A stretch of DNA of 64,000 nucleotides from Puniceicoccales bacterium Verruco_02. GTDB lineage: Bacteria > Verrucomicrobiota > Verrucomicrobiia > Opitutales > Oceanipulchritudinaceae. Location of the stretch: assembly GCA_001604585.1 (NCBI GenBank), contig LVBW01000010.1, positions 1 through 64,000 on the forward strand. The letters are read 5' to 3'. The notes under the pieces were generated by a model. The model worked only from the letters and a program-made list of their open reading frames with translations. It was not told where the DNA came from and did no database searches. Position 1 is the stretch's first letter. Each line of letters opens with the position of its first letter. Below are positions 51,685-59,698 of the stretch, piece by piece. Position numbers and translations under genes: made by a program.

Positions 51685-52545
51685 ATGAGCGTCCCCTTTC
51701 ACAAATACCATGCGCTGGGCAATGATTACCTTGTCCTTGACCCGGCGGACCTACCCGGCAGCCCGGAGGAGATTCCCTTCGATGTGGCGCAGATAGTGCG
51801 CATCTGCCACCGCAACTTCGGCCTTGGGTCCGACGGCATACTATGGGGGCCATGCCCTGCCGAGGGGGCGGACTTTGGTCTGCGTATCTACAACCCCGAC
51901 GGCAGCGAGGCGGAGAAGAGCGGCAACGGGCTACGCATATTCACGCGCTATCTCTACGACAGCGGCCGTGTGCGCAACGCCCCTTTCAGCATACGCACGC
52001 TCGGCGGAGTGGTGCAGAGTCAGGTGCATGAGGACGGCCTCATCACGGTGGACATGGGCAGAGTCAGCTTCATGAGCGATGCCATTCCCGTTCGTCCCGT
52101 GGAGCCAGTGCGCGAGGTCTTGGGCGAGACTATCAGGGTTCTAGGCGTCGATTACCGCTATTGCGCGGCCACGGTGGGCAACCCTCACTGCGTGCTGCCG
52201 ATGGACGAGGTAAGCGAGGAACTTGCGCGCAGGATTGGCCCGCATATCGAGAACGATGCCCGCTTCCCCAATCGCACCAACGTGCAACTGTTGAAGGTGC
52301 TGGACCGGGGCAACATTCAGATCGAGATCTGGGAGCGCGGGGCTGGTTACACGCTCGCCAGTGGCAGTAGCTCCAGTGCGGCTGGCAGTGTGGCGCGCAG
52401 ACTAGGCCTCGTGGACGAGGACATAACAGTGCATATGCCCGGCGGCCTTCTCAAGCTGCATATCGACAGCGATTACCGCGTGCGGATGACAGGCCCGGCA
52501 ACAAGGGTGGGCAAGATGCAGCTCGACGAAGAGGCCCTGAGCTAA
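51685..52545 (+). CDS. dapF: Diaminopimelate epimerase-like protein lacking both catalytic cysteines
   Basis: DapF inverts one stereocentre of LL-diaminopimelate to give the meso form for peptidoglycan and lysine, using two cysteines. This 286-residue protein keeps the two-domain DapF layout (YHALGNDYLVLDP, NPDGSEAEKSGNGLRIF, VGNPHCVLPMD, FPNRTNVQLL, IWERGAGYTLASGSSSSAAG). The catalytic positions read Ser79 in KSGNGLR, where CGNG is canonical, and Ser226 in ASGSSSS, where CGTG is canonical. Serines may serve another reaction or make it a non-canonical epimerase subfamily. I prefer the ATG at 51685 over 51670; the frame opens at 51571. No other dap gene is near. Confidence 0.8.
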   Translation: MSVPFHKYHALGNDYLVLDPADLPGSPEEIPFDVAQIVRICHRNFGLGSDGILWGPCPAEGADFGLRIYNPDGSEAEKSGNGLRIFTRYLYDSGRVRNAPFSIRTLGGVVQSQVHEDGLITVDMGRVSFMSDAIPVRPVEPVREVLGETIRVLGVDYRYCAATVGNPHCVLPMDEVSEELARRIGPHIENDARFPNRTNVQLLKVLDRGNIQIEIWERGAGYTLASGSSSSAAGSVARRLGLVDEDITVHMPGGLLKLHIDSDYRVRMTGPATRVGKMQLDEEALS

Positions 52546-52570
52546 GTGCTGCGCCCCGGCGCGTGTTGCT

Positions 52571-53377
52571 CTACCACTCTGCCCCTTCGGTCATCTTTTT
52601 GCACAGCTTGCAGAAATCTTTCGTGCCCGCAAAAAAGGGGCCTCTCTCGCAGCGTACGTCGAACACCCGCAGCGGGAACAGTGGTTCCTTCATGTATTCT
52701 AGGTTCCCGCCAGCCGCCATCAGGAGGGCGATGGCCGCGGCCACGTCCCAGCTCTTGCAGCGGAAGTCTATGCAGCCTTCGATAAAGCCGAGCGCAACGT
52801 ATGTCAGTGTAAGCGCGCCGCTGCCCATACTGCGTACATTCAGGCCGCTTACGATGGGGTCAAGCCTCTGTCGCCACTCTCCGCGTATCGGAAAGGATAT
52901 GCCGACTATGCTCTTTTCCTGAAGGGGAATCTGTGGCATGAGGCCCACCGAGTCCTCGCCGTCGATAATGCCCAGACCGGGGCCGCCCTGCACTATGCGG
53001 TCTCTCCCGAAGTCGTAGATGAAGCCGTAAACGGGCATCCCATCGCGCAACAGGCCAAGCGATATGGCGCAGAAGGGCATACCGATGGCAAAGTTGTTCG
53101 TGCCGTCCACCGGGTCCAGTATCCATGCGTAGCGGGCCTTCAGCTCGCGGGGGCCGGAGCGTGGGTCGCTTTCCTCGCTGAAGACCTCGTCTTCGGGGAA
53201 GGCGCGGCCAAGTGCAGCGCAGATACTTTCCGATATGGCAAGGTCGGCAAAGGTTACGCGGGACTTGTCTTCCTTCCACTCGCTTTCCACGCGGCCAAAA
53301 TGTTTGCGAAAGAAGGCCACTTGTTCCTTCACGCAGTCGTAGCCTACCTGCATTCTTTGCCCAAGCTCTCCATCCAT
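52571..53377 (-). CDS. Inositol monophosphatase family protein
   Basis: A second Mg2+-dependent phosphatase of this family, 268 residues. Metal motifs: SEESDP, WILDPVDGTNNFAIG and SWDVAAAIALLMAAGG, all intact. Compared with the copy at 19333-20094 it has different flanking loops, so the two probably differ in substrate (inositol phosphate, 3',5'-bisphosphonucleotide or histidinol-phosphate are options). Convergent with the dapF-like gene, 25 nt apart. Confidence 0.87.
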   Translation of the reverse strand: MDGELGQRMQVGYDCVKEQVAFFRKHFGRVESEWKEDKSRVTFADLAISESICAALGRAFPEDEVFSEESDPRSGPRELKARYAWILDPVDGTNNFAIGMPFCAISLGLLRDGMPVYGFIYDFGRDRIVQGGPGLGIIDGEDSVGLMPQIPLQEKSIVGISFPIRGEWRQRLDPIVSGLNVRSMGSGALTLTYVALGFIEGCIDFRCKSWDVAAAIALLMAAGGNLEYMKEPLFPLRVFDVRCERGPFFAGTKDFCKLCKKMTEGAEW

Positions 53378-53448
53378 ATGGGGCCTACATTAACACGGCG
53401 GGCCGAGGCGGCGCCATACATTTACGGTATTGGCAGTGTTGCAGGCAT

Positions 53449-54153
53449 ATGGATGCGCGTGTATTGATAGTTCATATGGTCGATGTCATGCCCCTTGTGC
53501 TCTTTATCGCGCTATCTCTAGTCGTGTTTGTTTTTAGCCTGCGAGGTGCCCGCAAGGCGTTTGGCAACCAGAAGGTGGCAATGCGCAAGCTGGCTGAGGC
53601 GCTGAACCTGCCGCTATCGGGTGGGGAGCCTGTCATCCCCAACGTCAGTTGGCTTTCCTTTATGCGCAGCCCGGAGTACATAAGCGGCGTGTATAATGAC
53701 CTAGTCCTGACGATCCGCATCGAGACCCGTGGCAAAGGCGAGGGACAGAGCACATACAGCGTGCTCGACGTAAGCCTGCCGCATCATGAGGGAGGAGCGC
53801 CCATTGATGAGATTTCCATCAGCGCCGTGGGCTGGCTTAGCAGCGTGGGCCTGTCGCTGGGGCGCAAGCCTCTTACGACCGGCGACGATGCCTTCGACAA
53901 GGTCTTTGCCGTCAAGAGTGCGGATGCGGACTTTGCGCTGACTGTCCTATTGCCGGAACTGCGTGCGCAGATGATCGATGTTTGGGACATACACGATGTG
54001 CGCGGCACCATACACGTGCGCGAGAGCGGCATTCACTACGAGGAGCCGAACAGTCTTCGTACGGATGTGCAGGTGCGCCGCTTCACGGCCTTGGCCCTGA
54101 TGTGCAGCAAGCTTGGGGCCGTTGTCGATGCCGCAAGAGCTATTCGAAGCTGA
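53449..54153 (+). CDS. Single-pass membrane protein of unknown function
   Basis: A 234-residue protein with one N-terminal membrane segment (VMPLVLFIALSLVVFVFSL, about 14-32) and a soluble domain of about 190 residues with mixed beta strands (SGVYNDLVLTIRIETRG, TYSVLDVSLP, IDVWDIHDVRGTIHVRESG). I do not recognise the family. The ATG at 53449 is chosen because upstream frame is antisense to the phosphatase gene; an ATG at 53476 is an alternative. Its 3' end overlaps the Cys-rich protein gene on the other strand by 14 nt. Confidence 0.6.
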   Translation: MDARVLIVHMVDVMPLVLFIALSLVVFVFSLRGARKAFGNQKVAMRKLAEALNLPLSGGEPVIPNVSWLSFMRSPEYISGVYNDLVLTIRIETRGKGEGQSTYSVLDVSLPHHEGGAPIDEISISAVGWLSSVGLSLGRKPLTTGDDAFDKVFAVKSADADFALTVLLPELRAQMIDVWDIHDVRGTIHVRESGIHYEEPNSLRTDVQVRRFTALALMCSKLGAVVDAARAIRS

Positions 54154-54448
54154 TGCTGGCGTTCACCGGGGGCTTCATTCCGCAGGCCACCTGCACGGCC
54201 TTGACCATTCCGGCGGGCACCGGGCAGGCGGTGTGCGAGCAGTTGGCGCGCATCGCGTTGTGTATCTGCGAGCTTTCCCAGGAGAACTCTTCCTTGGGGC
54301 AGACGGAGTGGACCTTGTCGGCCACCTTGGCGAAGGCTGGGCACTTGGTGTCCACTTTGAGCGAGCAGAGGCCGCTTTCCTTGTCGAAGTCGGCCTGAAC
54401 GGTGCTAATATAGCCACAGACTCCGGCGTTGATGTTGACTTTGGTCAT
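54140..54448 (-). CDS. Small cysteine-rich protein (DUF6951-like)
   Basis: A 102-residue soluble protein with seven cysteines spread evenly: Cys11 in NAGVCGYI, then CSL, TKCPAF, SVCPKEE, ANCSHTACP and VACGMKPP. It reads as a complete small domain, similar in my memory to DUF6951 proteins of anaerobes. The spacing could hold a metal or Fe-S cluster, but no CxxC ferredoxin motif is present. ATG 54448 is preferred over the frame opening at 54544, which runs into tRNA-Gly. Convergent, with a 14-nt overlap, with the membrane protein gene. Confidence 0.65.
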   Translation of the reverse strand: MTKVNINAGVCGYISTVQADFDKESGLCSLKVDTKCPAFAKVADKVHSVCPKEEFSWESSQIHNAMRANCSHTACPVPAGMVKAVQVACGMKPPVNASISFE

Positions 54449-54484
54449 CGGAAGACTTCCAGCGACTGGCGCTTGATGGAAAGA

Positions 54485-54558
54485 TGGTGCGGGCAGTCGG
54501 AATCGAACCGACACGACCAGTTTGGAAGACTGGAGTTCTACCACTAAACTATGCCCGC
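54485..54558 (-). tRNA. tRNA-Gly (anticodon TCC)
   Basis: On the minus strand: acceptor GCGGGCA pairs with TGCCCGC, anticodon stem CCAGT/ACTGG around loop CTTCCAA (anticodon TCC), T-arm GTCGG-TTCGATT-CCGAC, discriminator A and encoded CCA. Length 74. Confidence 0.96.
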
Positions 54559-54760
54559 ATTGTCGCTATGGCGGCCTTTCGTCAGCGGGCAGTTGCCTCG
54601 CTGCGAGTGGCAGGGCCAGCCCTGCGAAAGTTGAGCACTTTGCACGCGGTAGGGGCGGGAGTCAAGACAGGCTTGGCATTCTTTCGTTTGTAAGTGGATC
54701 CGGGGTGCATTCCGCTCCTTGCGCAGTTTGTGGATGACCTCGGGGGCATACTTACCTAAG

Positions 54761-56974
54761 ATGCTGGATATGAGCAGTAGCCCCGATGCGAACGATGTTG
54801 GCCCGGCAAGGGCGTCGGGAGGCGGCGAGAGCGTGGAGAAGGCGGGCGTTGTGGAGCGCATAGTGTTTTCCAACGCAGAGAGCGGCTATGTAATAGCAGA
54901 GATTCAGCCCGATAGAGAGCCGCCCTTCACTGTTAAGGGCGTGTTGCCGGGCCTTCGCTGTGGGGAGAGCGTCAGCGTTCGCGGGCGCATGGTTCTTCAC
55001 CCCGGCTTTGGTCCTCAGCTTCTGGCGGAGAGCTTTTCGGTGCGTATGCCAGCCGGGGTCGAGGCGCTGAAAAAGTTTCTCGGCAGCGGCCTTGTGCCGG
55101 GTATTGGAAAGGGCTTTGCGGGGAAGATTGTCAAGAAGTTCGGTGCCGACACGGCCAGAGTCTTGAGCGAGGAGAGCGCACTCCTGCGCGAGGTGCCGGG
55201 GCTTGGCGAGGGCAGGGCGGCAAAGATCAAGGCCGCCTGGGACGAGCAGCTTGCCTTGCGGGAGGTGTTGATATTTCTGCAAGGCTACGGGGTGGGAGTG
55301 CGCCGCTGCATGAAGATCGTCCGTCAGTACGGCTCCGCCGCTCCGGTCATGCTGCGCGAGGATCCCTATACGCTAGCCCGCGAGGTGGACGGCATTGGCT
55401 TTCGCACAGCCGACCGCATCGCGCTCAACATGGGTATCGGCAACGACAGCGAGCGGCGTCTGGACGCGGGGCTTGTCTTCACCCTTGGCGAGGCCGAGGG
55501 GGAGGGACATACGGCCTTGCCAGAGGACGAGCTTTGCGAGAGGGCGGCGCGGCTATTGAATACGGTTCAGGAGCGGGTGGTTGCCCGGTTGGGCAGCCTG
55601 CTGGCGCGAGGGGAGCTATGCCTCTACCGCGGCCTTGTGCAGACGCCCGCCTGTGCACGGGCGGAAATACGCGCGGCGCGTGCCCTGCGTGAACTGGCGG
55701 CGGCTGCTTCCTGTCTTCCGCAGATAAGGGTGGATGCCGCCATTGACTGGGCCGAGGCCAGGGCAGGCTTTCGCTTCGCCCCGGAGCAGGCCGACGCAGT
55801 GGCCGCTGCATTGGAGAGCCGCCTGTGCGTAATTACCGGCGGGCCGGGCACGGGCAAGACTTCCATACTTCGCGCCCTTGTGGAAATATTGCGCGCCAAG
55901 AAGGCGCGGGTGCTGCTGGCCTCGCCAACGGGCAGGGCTGCTCAGCGCCTAGCCCAGAGTGCGGGCATTGCCGCGACCACTCTGCACAGGCTCTTGCGTT
56001 ACAGCGAGGAGCAGGGAGCCGGGGCCGGGCGCAAAGAGCTGGAGGCGGATGTGGTCATTGTCGATGAGTGTTCCATGCTTGATGCGCGTCTTTGCGCAGC
56101 GCTCGCGCAGGCTGTGCCGCCGGGGGCGCATCTGGTGCTGGTTGGCGACTGTGATCAGCTGCCTTCGGTGGGCGCTGGCAATGTGCTCGCAGACATTATC
56201 GACAGTGGTCTTGCTGCCGTTGTGAGGCTTAGGAGTGTGTTCCGCCAGAGCGAGGGTAGCGAGATCGTGGCCGCTGCGGGGCGTATTCTGGCTGGCGATG
56301 CCCTGCTGCCGCGCGCTGTTGGCCTTGCCGAGCTTGCCTCTGGGGAATTGCCCGAGCTGTGCATGTTCCCCACGGACGACCCGGCGCAACTGGCTCAGGC
56401 GGCAGGGATACTGTTTCGCCGCTGGAAGGGGCGTGGAGTGGCTTCGCTTGATATGCAGCTTCTCTGCCCGATGCATAGGGGTAGGGCCGGTATTCAGGCG
56501 TTCAATACTCTGTTGCAGAAGCAGCTTAATGATGACGCCGACGGCGGCTTCGCAGACTCTTCGGGCGTTCTATTCAGGCGTGGCGACAAGGTTATTTGTA
56601 CGCGCAACAATTACGATAAGTCTGTTTTCAATGGCGATATGGGTATCGTTACGCAGACCGATGCCGCCGAGGGTTTGATAAAGGTGCGTTTTGCGGATGA
56701 GGAGATTTCCTTTTCGCGTATGGAGCTTGTGGATATTCAGCCTGCATACGCGATAAGTATTCACAAGTCTCAGGGAAGTGAGTTCAGCCAAGTGGCAATA
56801 GCCTTGATGCCGGAGCATATGGTGCTCTTGCGGCGTAACTTGCTCTATACTGCGCTTACGCGCGCGCGCAAGGGTGCGGTAGTGCTGGGTTCGCCTTCGG
56901 CTTGGAGAATGGCTCTTGCACAGGCGCGAGCGGGGGAGAGGTATTCGACTATGCGCTGGCGGCTTCTTGATTAG
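54761..56974 (+). CDS. recD2: RecD2-type ATP-dependent DNA helicase
   Basis: A 5'-3' superfamily 1 DNA helicase of 737 residues, of the RecD2 class found without RecBC. The N-terminus has an OB-like region (VVERIVFSNAESGYVIAEI) and helix-hairpin-helix repeats (LVPGIGKGFAGKIVKKFG, VPGLGEGRAAKIK, VDGIGFRTADRIA). The motor follows: Walker A TGGPGTGKTS near residue 360, VDECSMLD, GDCDQLPSVGAGNVL and the C-terminal AYAISIHKSQGSEF and LLYTALTRAR. Start: ATG 54761, with CATACT 8 nt upstream; ATG 54770 is an alternative. Recombination or replication-stress repair is likely. Confidence 0.92.
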   Translation: MLDMSSSPDANDVGPARASGGGESVEKAGVVERIVFSNAESGYVIAEIQPDREPPFTVKGVLPGLRCGESVSVRGRMVLHPGFGPQLLAESFSVRMPAGVEALKKFLGSGLVPGIGKGFAGKIVKKFGADTARVLSEESALLREVPGLGEGRAAKIKAAWDEQLALREVLIFLQGYGVGVRRCMKIVRQYGSAAPVMLREDPYTLAREVDGIGFRTADRIALNMGIGNDSERRLDAGLVFTLGEAEGEGHTALPEDELCERAARLLNTVQERVVARLGSLLARGELCLYRGLVQTPACARAEIRAARALRELAAAASCLPQIRVDAAIDWAEARAGFRFAPEQADAVAAALESRLCVITGGPGTGKTSILRALVEILRAKKARVLLASPTGRAAQRLAQSAGIAATTLHRLLRYSEEQGAGAGRKELEADVVIVDECSMLDARLCAALAQAVPPGAHLVLVGDCDQLPSVGAGNVLADIIDSGLAAVVRLRSVFRQSEGSEIVAAAGRILAGDALLPRAVGLAELASGELPELCMFPTDDPAQLAQAAGILFRRWKGRGVASLDMQLLCPMHRGRAGIQAFNTLLQKQLNDDADGGFADSSGVLFRRGDKVICTRNNYDKSVFNGDMGIVTQTDAAEGLIKVRFADEEISFSRMELVDIQPAYAISIHKSQGSEFSQVAIALMPEHMVLLRRNLLYTALTRARKGAVVLGSPSAWRMALAQARAGERYSTMRWRLLD

Positions 56975-57144
56975 TGGTAGAAGTACCATGTCGGCAGCAC
57001 TGTGAACATATTGCGAATGCACGAGTAGGGGCACCTCTACGAGGGCGTCCGCTCTGGATTGCGCTGCTCAATTTTTTGTAAACTTATGAGGTGCGCTCTA
57101 CGCACTGGAAACACCCTAGCGCCCGATGTATGTCGCCATAAAGC

Positions 57145-57176
57145 ACGAGGCGGCATGTCGATACATGCCGCCTCGT
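57145..57176 (-). terminator. Terminator of the coiled-coil/HTH protein gene
   Basis: A perfect 14-bp stem (57145-57158 with 57163-57176) around loop CGAT. On the minus strand it follows the stop codon of the 131-residue gene and leads into CTTTAT. Confidence 0.7.
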
Positions 57177-57204
57177 ATAGAGTGCAAGTCTTGTGAAGGC
57201 AGTA

Positions 57205-57600
57205 TTACTGCTTGTCGTAATGACCCTTGATAATCTTGGTCACTACGGTGTAGCTGATGCCCATCTCCTTGGACACTGCATTCATCGAGATGTTCTGCTC
57301 GTTGACCTTGTTCTTGATCTCTGCGCAAAGCTCCGGGGTTATGCGGGTGCGCCTGCGGCGGGTCTTCTCGCCGGTGCTGGCCACGGGGGCCTTTGCAAGG
57401 CGCAGGCCGTACTTGCTGATAAGGGCCTGGGCCAGATCGCGCGCACTGCGGAAACCGCTGTTCTGCACAACCTCGTCAAGGCGCTGTTCCAGCTCCTGCT
57501 GACGCTTTTTTTCCGCTTCCAGTTCGGCCTTGCGCTGGGCGATGGATGCTTCCTGTTGTTCGAGCTGCTTGAGCTGCTCTTCTATATCGTAGATTGCCAT
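57205..57600 (-). CDS. Coiled-coil plus helix-turn-helix DNA-binding protein
   Basis: A 131-residue protein. Residues 1-40 form a Gln/Glu/Lys-rich coiled coil (IEEQLKQLEQQEASIAQRKA), 45-65 a short helix pair (SGFRSARDLAQALISKYG), then a basic linker (GEKTRRRRTR) and a C-terminal helix-turn-helix (AEIKNKVNEQNISMNAVSKE, MGISYTVVTKIIKGH). The layout, dimerising coiled coil then DNA-binding tail, resembles H-NS-type nucleoid proteins but the DNA-binding part differs. Start ATG 57600; leader of about 30 nt after a TTGACA promoter. Own terminator follows: a single-gene unit. A nucleoid or global regulator role is inferred. Confidence 0.7.
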   Translation of the reverse strand: MAIYDIEEQLKQLEQQEASIAQRKAELEAEKKRQQELEQRLDEVVQNSGFRSARDLAQALISKYGLRLAKAPVASTGEKTRRRRTRITPELCAEIKNKVNEQNISMNAVSKEMGISYTVVTKIIKGHYDKQ

Positions 57601-57636
57601 TTTTGTATGTACCTGTGCTGTTAAAACGAACAATTA

Positions 57637-57666
57637 ACATTACATGTATGTTGTTCTAGATGTCAA
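57637..57666 (-). promoter_or_regulatory. Promoter of the coiled-coil/HTH gene
   Basis: On the minus strand TTGACA (57666-57661) is followed after 18 nt by TAATGT (57642-57637). It sits in about 100 nt of AT-rich sequence, rare in this window. Confidence 0.55.
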
Positions 57667-57710
57667 TCTGTCTTGTTCATAATTTTCTTTTAGAGGTGGT
57701 CTAGAGCTTG

Positions 57711-58376
57711 TTACACTCTCCAGAGTGTGGCGAGAGAGGCCGGGGTAATCTCGCTTAGGCTATCCACAATCAAGTCTGCCTTGCCGACAAAGCTCTGACG
57801 TGGGTGGCTTGTGAGTACAGCCACCGCCTTCATTCCGCCAGCCTTGGCCGCCTCTATGCCGTACACCGCGTCTTCAAATACCACGCAGTCTTCAGGGGCT
57901 ATTCCAAGAGCCGCGGCACCTTTCAGAAACACTTCGGGATCGGGTTTGCCCCTGCTTACATTTTCGGCCGTAATCATGGCACTGAAGCACTCTGCCACGC
58001 CCAGTTTGCCAAGTACAAGAGTGATGTTCTCTTTTGCAGTCGAGCTGCCGACCGCGGTCGGGATTCCAGCCGCCTTCAAGGCGTGCAACAGTTCCAGTGC
58101 GCCGGGCAGGGCAAGACGCTCTGCTGACCACTGAGATATTATCTCTCTATATAGATACTCTTTGCGCTCTCCGATGCGTACGATTTCTGCCGGTTCTTTT
58201 GTCCAGCAATACACCTCGGGTATTATGACCTTGTTGGTCCTTCCAAAGGACTTGGCGAAGTGATCTTCCGCCAGCGGCAGGCCCTCCTCGCGTGCCAGTG
58301 CCTCCCAGCTCTCCTTGTGAGCTGCGGACGAATCCACCACTACGCCATCCCAGTCGAATAATGCGGCTTTAAACAT
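57711..58376 (-). CDS. HAD-superfamily sugar phosphatase or phosphoglucomutase-like hydrolase
   Basis: A 221-residue HAD hydrolase of the beta-phosphoglucomutase/GPP branch. The nucleophile aspartate is in ALFDWDGVVVDSS, with a cap domain after it, TAVGSSTAKENI as motif II, GKPDPEVFLKGA with the lysine of motif III, and VVFEDAVYGIEAAKAGG as motif IV. The first motif DWDGVVVD has Trp, while FDGVL/VF are commoner. The substrate is probably a sugar phosphate. A promoter lies close to the ATG and the mRNA is likely leaderless. Confidence 0.88.
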   Translation of the reverse strand: MFKAALFDWDGVVVDSSAAHKESWEALAREEGLPLAEDHFAKSFGRTNKVIIPEVYCWTKEPAEIVRIGERKEYLYREIISQWSAERLALPGALELLHALKAAGIPTAVGSSTAKENITLVLGKLGVAECFSAMITAENVSRGKPDPEVFLKGAAALGIAPEDCVVFEDAVYGIEAAKAGGMKAVAVLTSHPRQSFVGKADLIVDSLSEITPASLATLWRV

Positions 58377-58384
58377 GGGCGCAG

Positions 58385-58413
58385 AATATGGGAATAGCTG
58401 CCAGATTGTTCAA
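58385..58413 (-). promoter_or_regulatory. Promoter of the HAD phosphatase gene, leaderless layout
   Basis: On the minus strand TTGAAC (58413-58408) and CATATT (58390-58385) are 17 nt apart. The -10 ends 8 nt before the ATG at 58376, so transcription should begin at or one to two bases before the start codon. Confidence 0.55.
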
Positions 58414-58461
58414 GCCGGGACTGTTGTTTGCGCAGGTGAAGCGTTAATCGGGCAAACTTTT

Positions 58462-58490
58462 TTCACGGCGTTATTCCTCTAAACTAATAT
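58462..58490 (+). promoter_or_regulatory. Promoter of the cation exporter gene
   Basis: TTCACG at 58462-58467 and TAATAT at 58485-58490 are 17 nt apart. The start site near 58497 leaves a leader of about 150 nt before the ATG at 58650. Confidence 0.5.
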
Positions 58491-58496
58491 ACGTCA

Positions 58497-58649
58497 TCTA
58501 TATGGCAATGAACGCATAACGAATAATCGCAAAATAATGTTTTGAGTACGCAAAATGCCCCGGTGAAGAATTCCGGGCCTTGCACTGCCAGCTTGCAACA
58601 TGCTATCCAGTGCGTCTGCCTGCGGGCTGCGTCACAGAGAACTCAAACG
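58497..58649 (+). promoter_or_regulatory. Long 5' leader of the cation exporter gene
   Basis: About 150 nt that include a hairpin CCCGG-TGAAGAATT-CCGGG near 58560-58579. A frame from TTG 58542 runs into the transporter but its product looks unlike protein. The leader may be regulatory, for instance metal-responsive; no known riboswitch motif was recognised. Confidence 0.3.
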
Positions 58650-59597
58650 ATGGGCGAACAAATTTTCAGCGACAAGGAACTGCGCCAGATGAAGACAGGC
58701 ATGAACCTGTCCTTCGGCATAGGTATTGGAATGCTCGTCATGAAGATGAGCGCATACTTTCTGACCGGCTCCAGCGCCATATTGAGCGACGCAGCGGAAA
58801 GTGTGGTTCATGTTCTGGCAGTTGGCTTTGCGGCATGGAGCCTGCGCATCAGCATAAGCCCCCCGGACAGGGAGCACCCCTATGGCCATGCCAAGATAAG
58901 CTATTTTTCCGCCGGTGTTGAAGGGGCAATGATAGCCATCGCCGCAGTGTATATTATGTACAAGGCGGGACTGGCAATCTATGAAGGGCCGGATCTTGAA
59001 CGGCTGGGCGCAGGCACCTTCATCACCTTCCTTACAGTTGTAATCAACGGCGCTCTGGGTTGGTATTTGCTTCGGATTGGACGAAATACCGGGGCCATTA
59101 TTCTGGAAGCCAACGGCAGGCATGTGCTTACCGATGTATGGACTAGTTCTGGCGCAATAGTGGGCCTAGTGTTGGCCATGACAACGGGTTGGCTATACTG
59201 GGACCCCATAATTGCCATAGTCCTAGCCCTGAACATACTGGGCACCAGTTACCGCCTGATACGCAAGGGCATACATGGTCTCATGGATCAGGTGGACCCC
59301 AAGGTGATGGCTCGACTTACCAAGGTGCTGGAGAGGGAGTGTGAGGCGCGGCGCATAGGGTATCACGAGCTGCGCTGTCGCAACCTTGGCAATAGCTGGT
59401 GGGTGGATCTGCACCTGCTCTTTGCGCGAGGCACCACAATTGAGCGGGCGCACGAGGTTGCCTCGCAGGTGGAGGAAGTTGTCAAGGCCTCGCTGCCTGG
59501 GCGGGTGAGCGTGATTACGCACATGGAGCCGAGGGAGGGCCACGACCTGACACATCGCGATCCGCAGACAGAGTTCAACCCCGAGGTCGAACTCTGA
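58650..59597 (+). CDS. Cation diffusion facilitator family metal exporter
   Basis: Proton-coupled exporter of divalent metals (Zn, Fe, Mn, Co or similar), 315 residues. Six membrane segments lie in the first 210 residues; the transport site is seen in SSAILSDAAESVVHVL (helix 2) and NGRHVLTDVWTSSGAI (helix 5, HxxxD). The C-terminal cytoplasmic ferredoxin-like domain (about 220-295) reads RIGYHELRCRNLGNSWWVDL and ends with a His-containing tail. Start ATG 58650. A TonB-dependent receptor gene follows in the same direction after 101 nt, which may reflect joint metal handling. Metal specificity unresolved. Confidence 0.9.
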   Translation: MGEQIFSDKELRQMKTGMNLSFGIGIGMLVMKMSAYFLTGSSAILSDAAESVVHVLAVGFAAWSLRISISPPDREHPYGHAKISYFSAGVEGAMIAIAAVYIMYKAGLAIYEGPDLERLGAGTFITFLTVVINGALGWYLLRIGRNTGAIILEANGRHVLTDVWTSSGAIVGLVLAMTTGWLYWDPIIAIVLALNILGTSYRLIRKGIHGLMDQVDPKVMARLTKVLERECEARRIGYHELRCRNLGNSWWVDLHLLFARGTTIERAHEVASQVEEVVKASLPGRVSVITHMEPREGHDLTHRDPQTEFNPEVEL

Positions 59598-59698
59598 GCA
59601 CAACTGTTATCCTTGCCGGGAACGTTATTTTACAAGACTTTGCACATCGCGCTTGTATCGACTGCCCACAGTCCTAGTCTCCGCCTTTTCCAAGCCAG

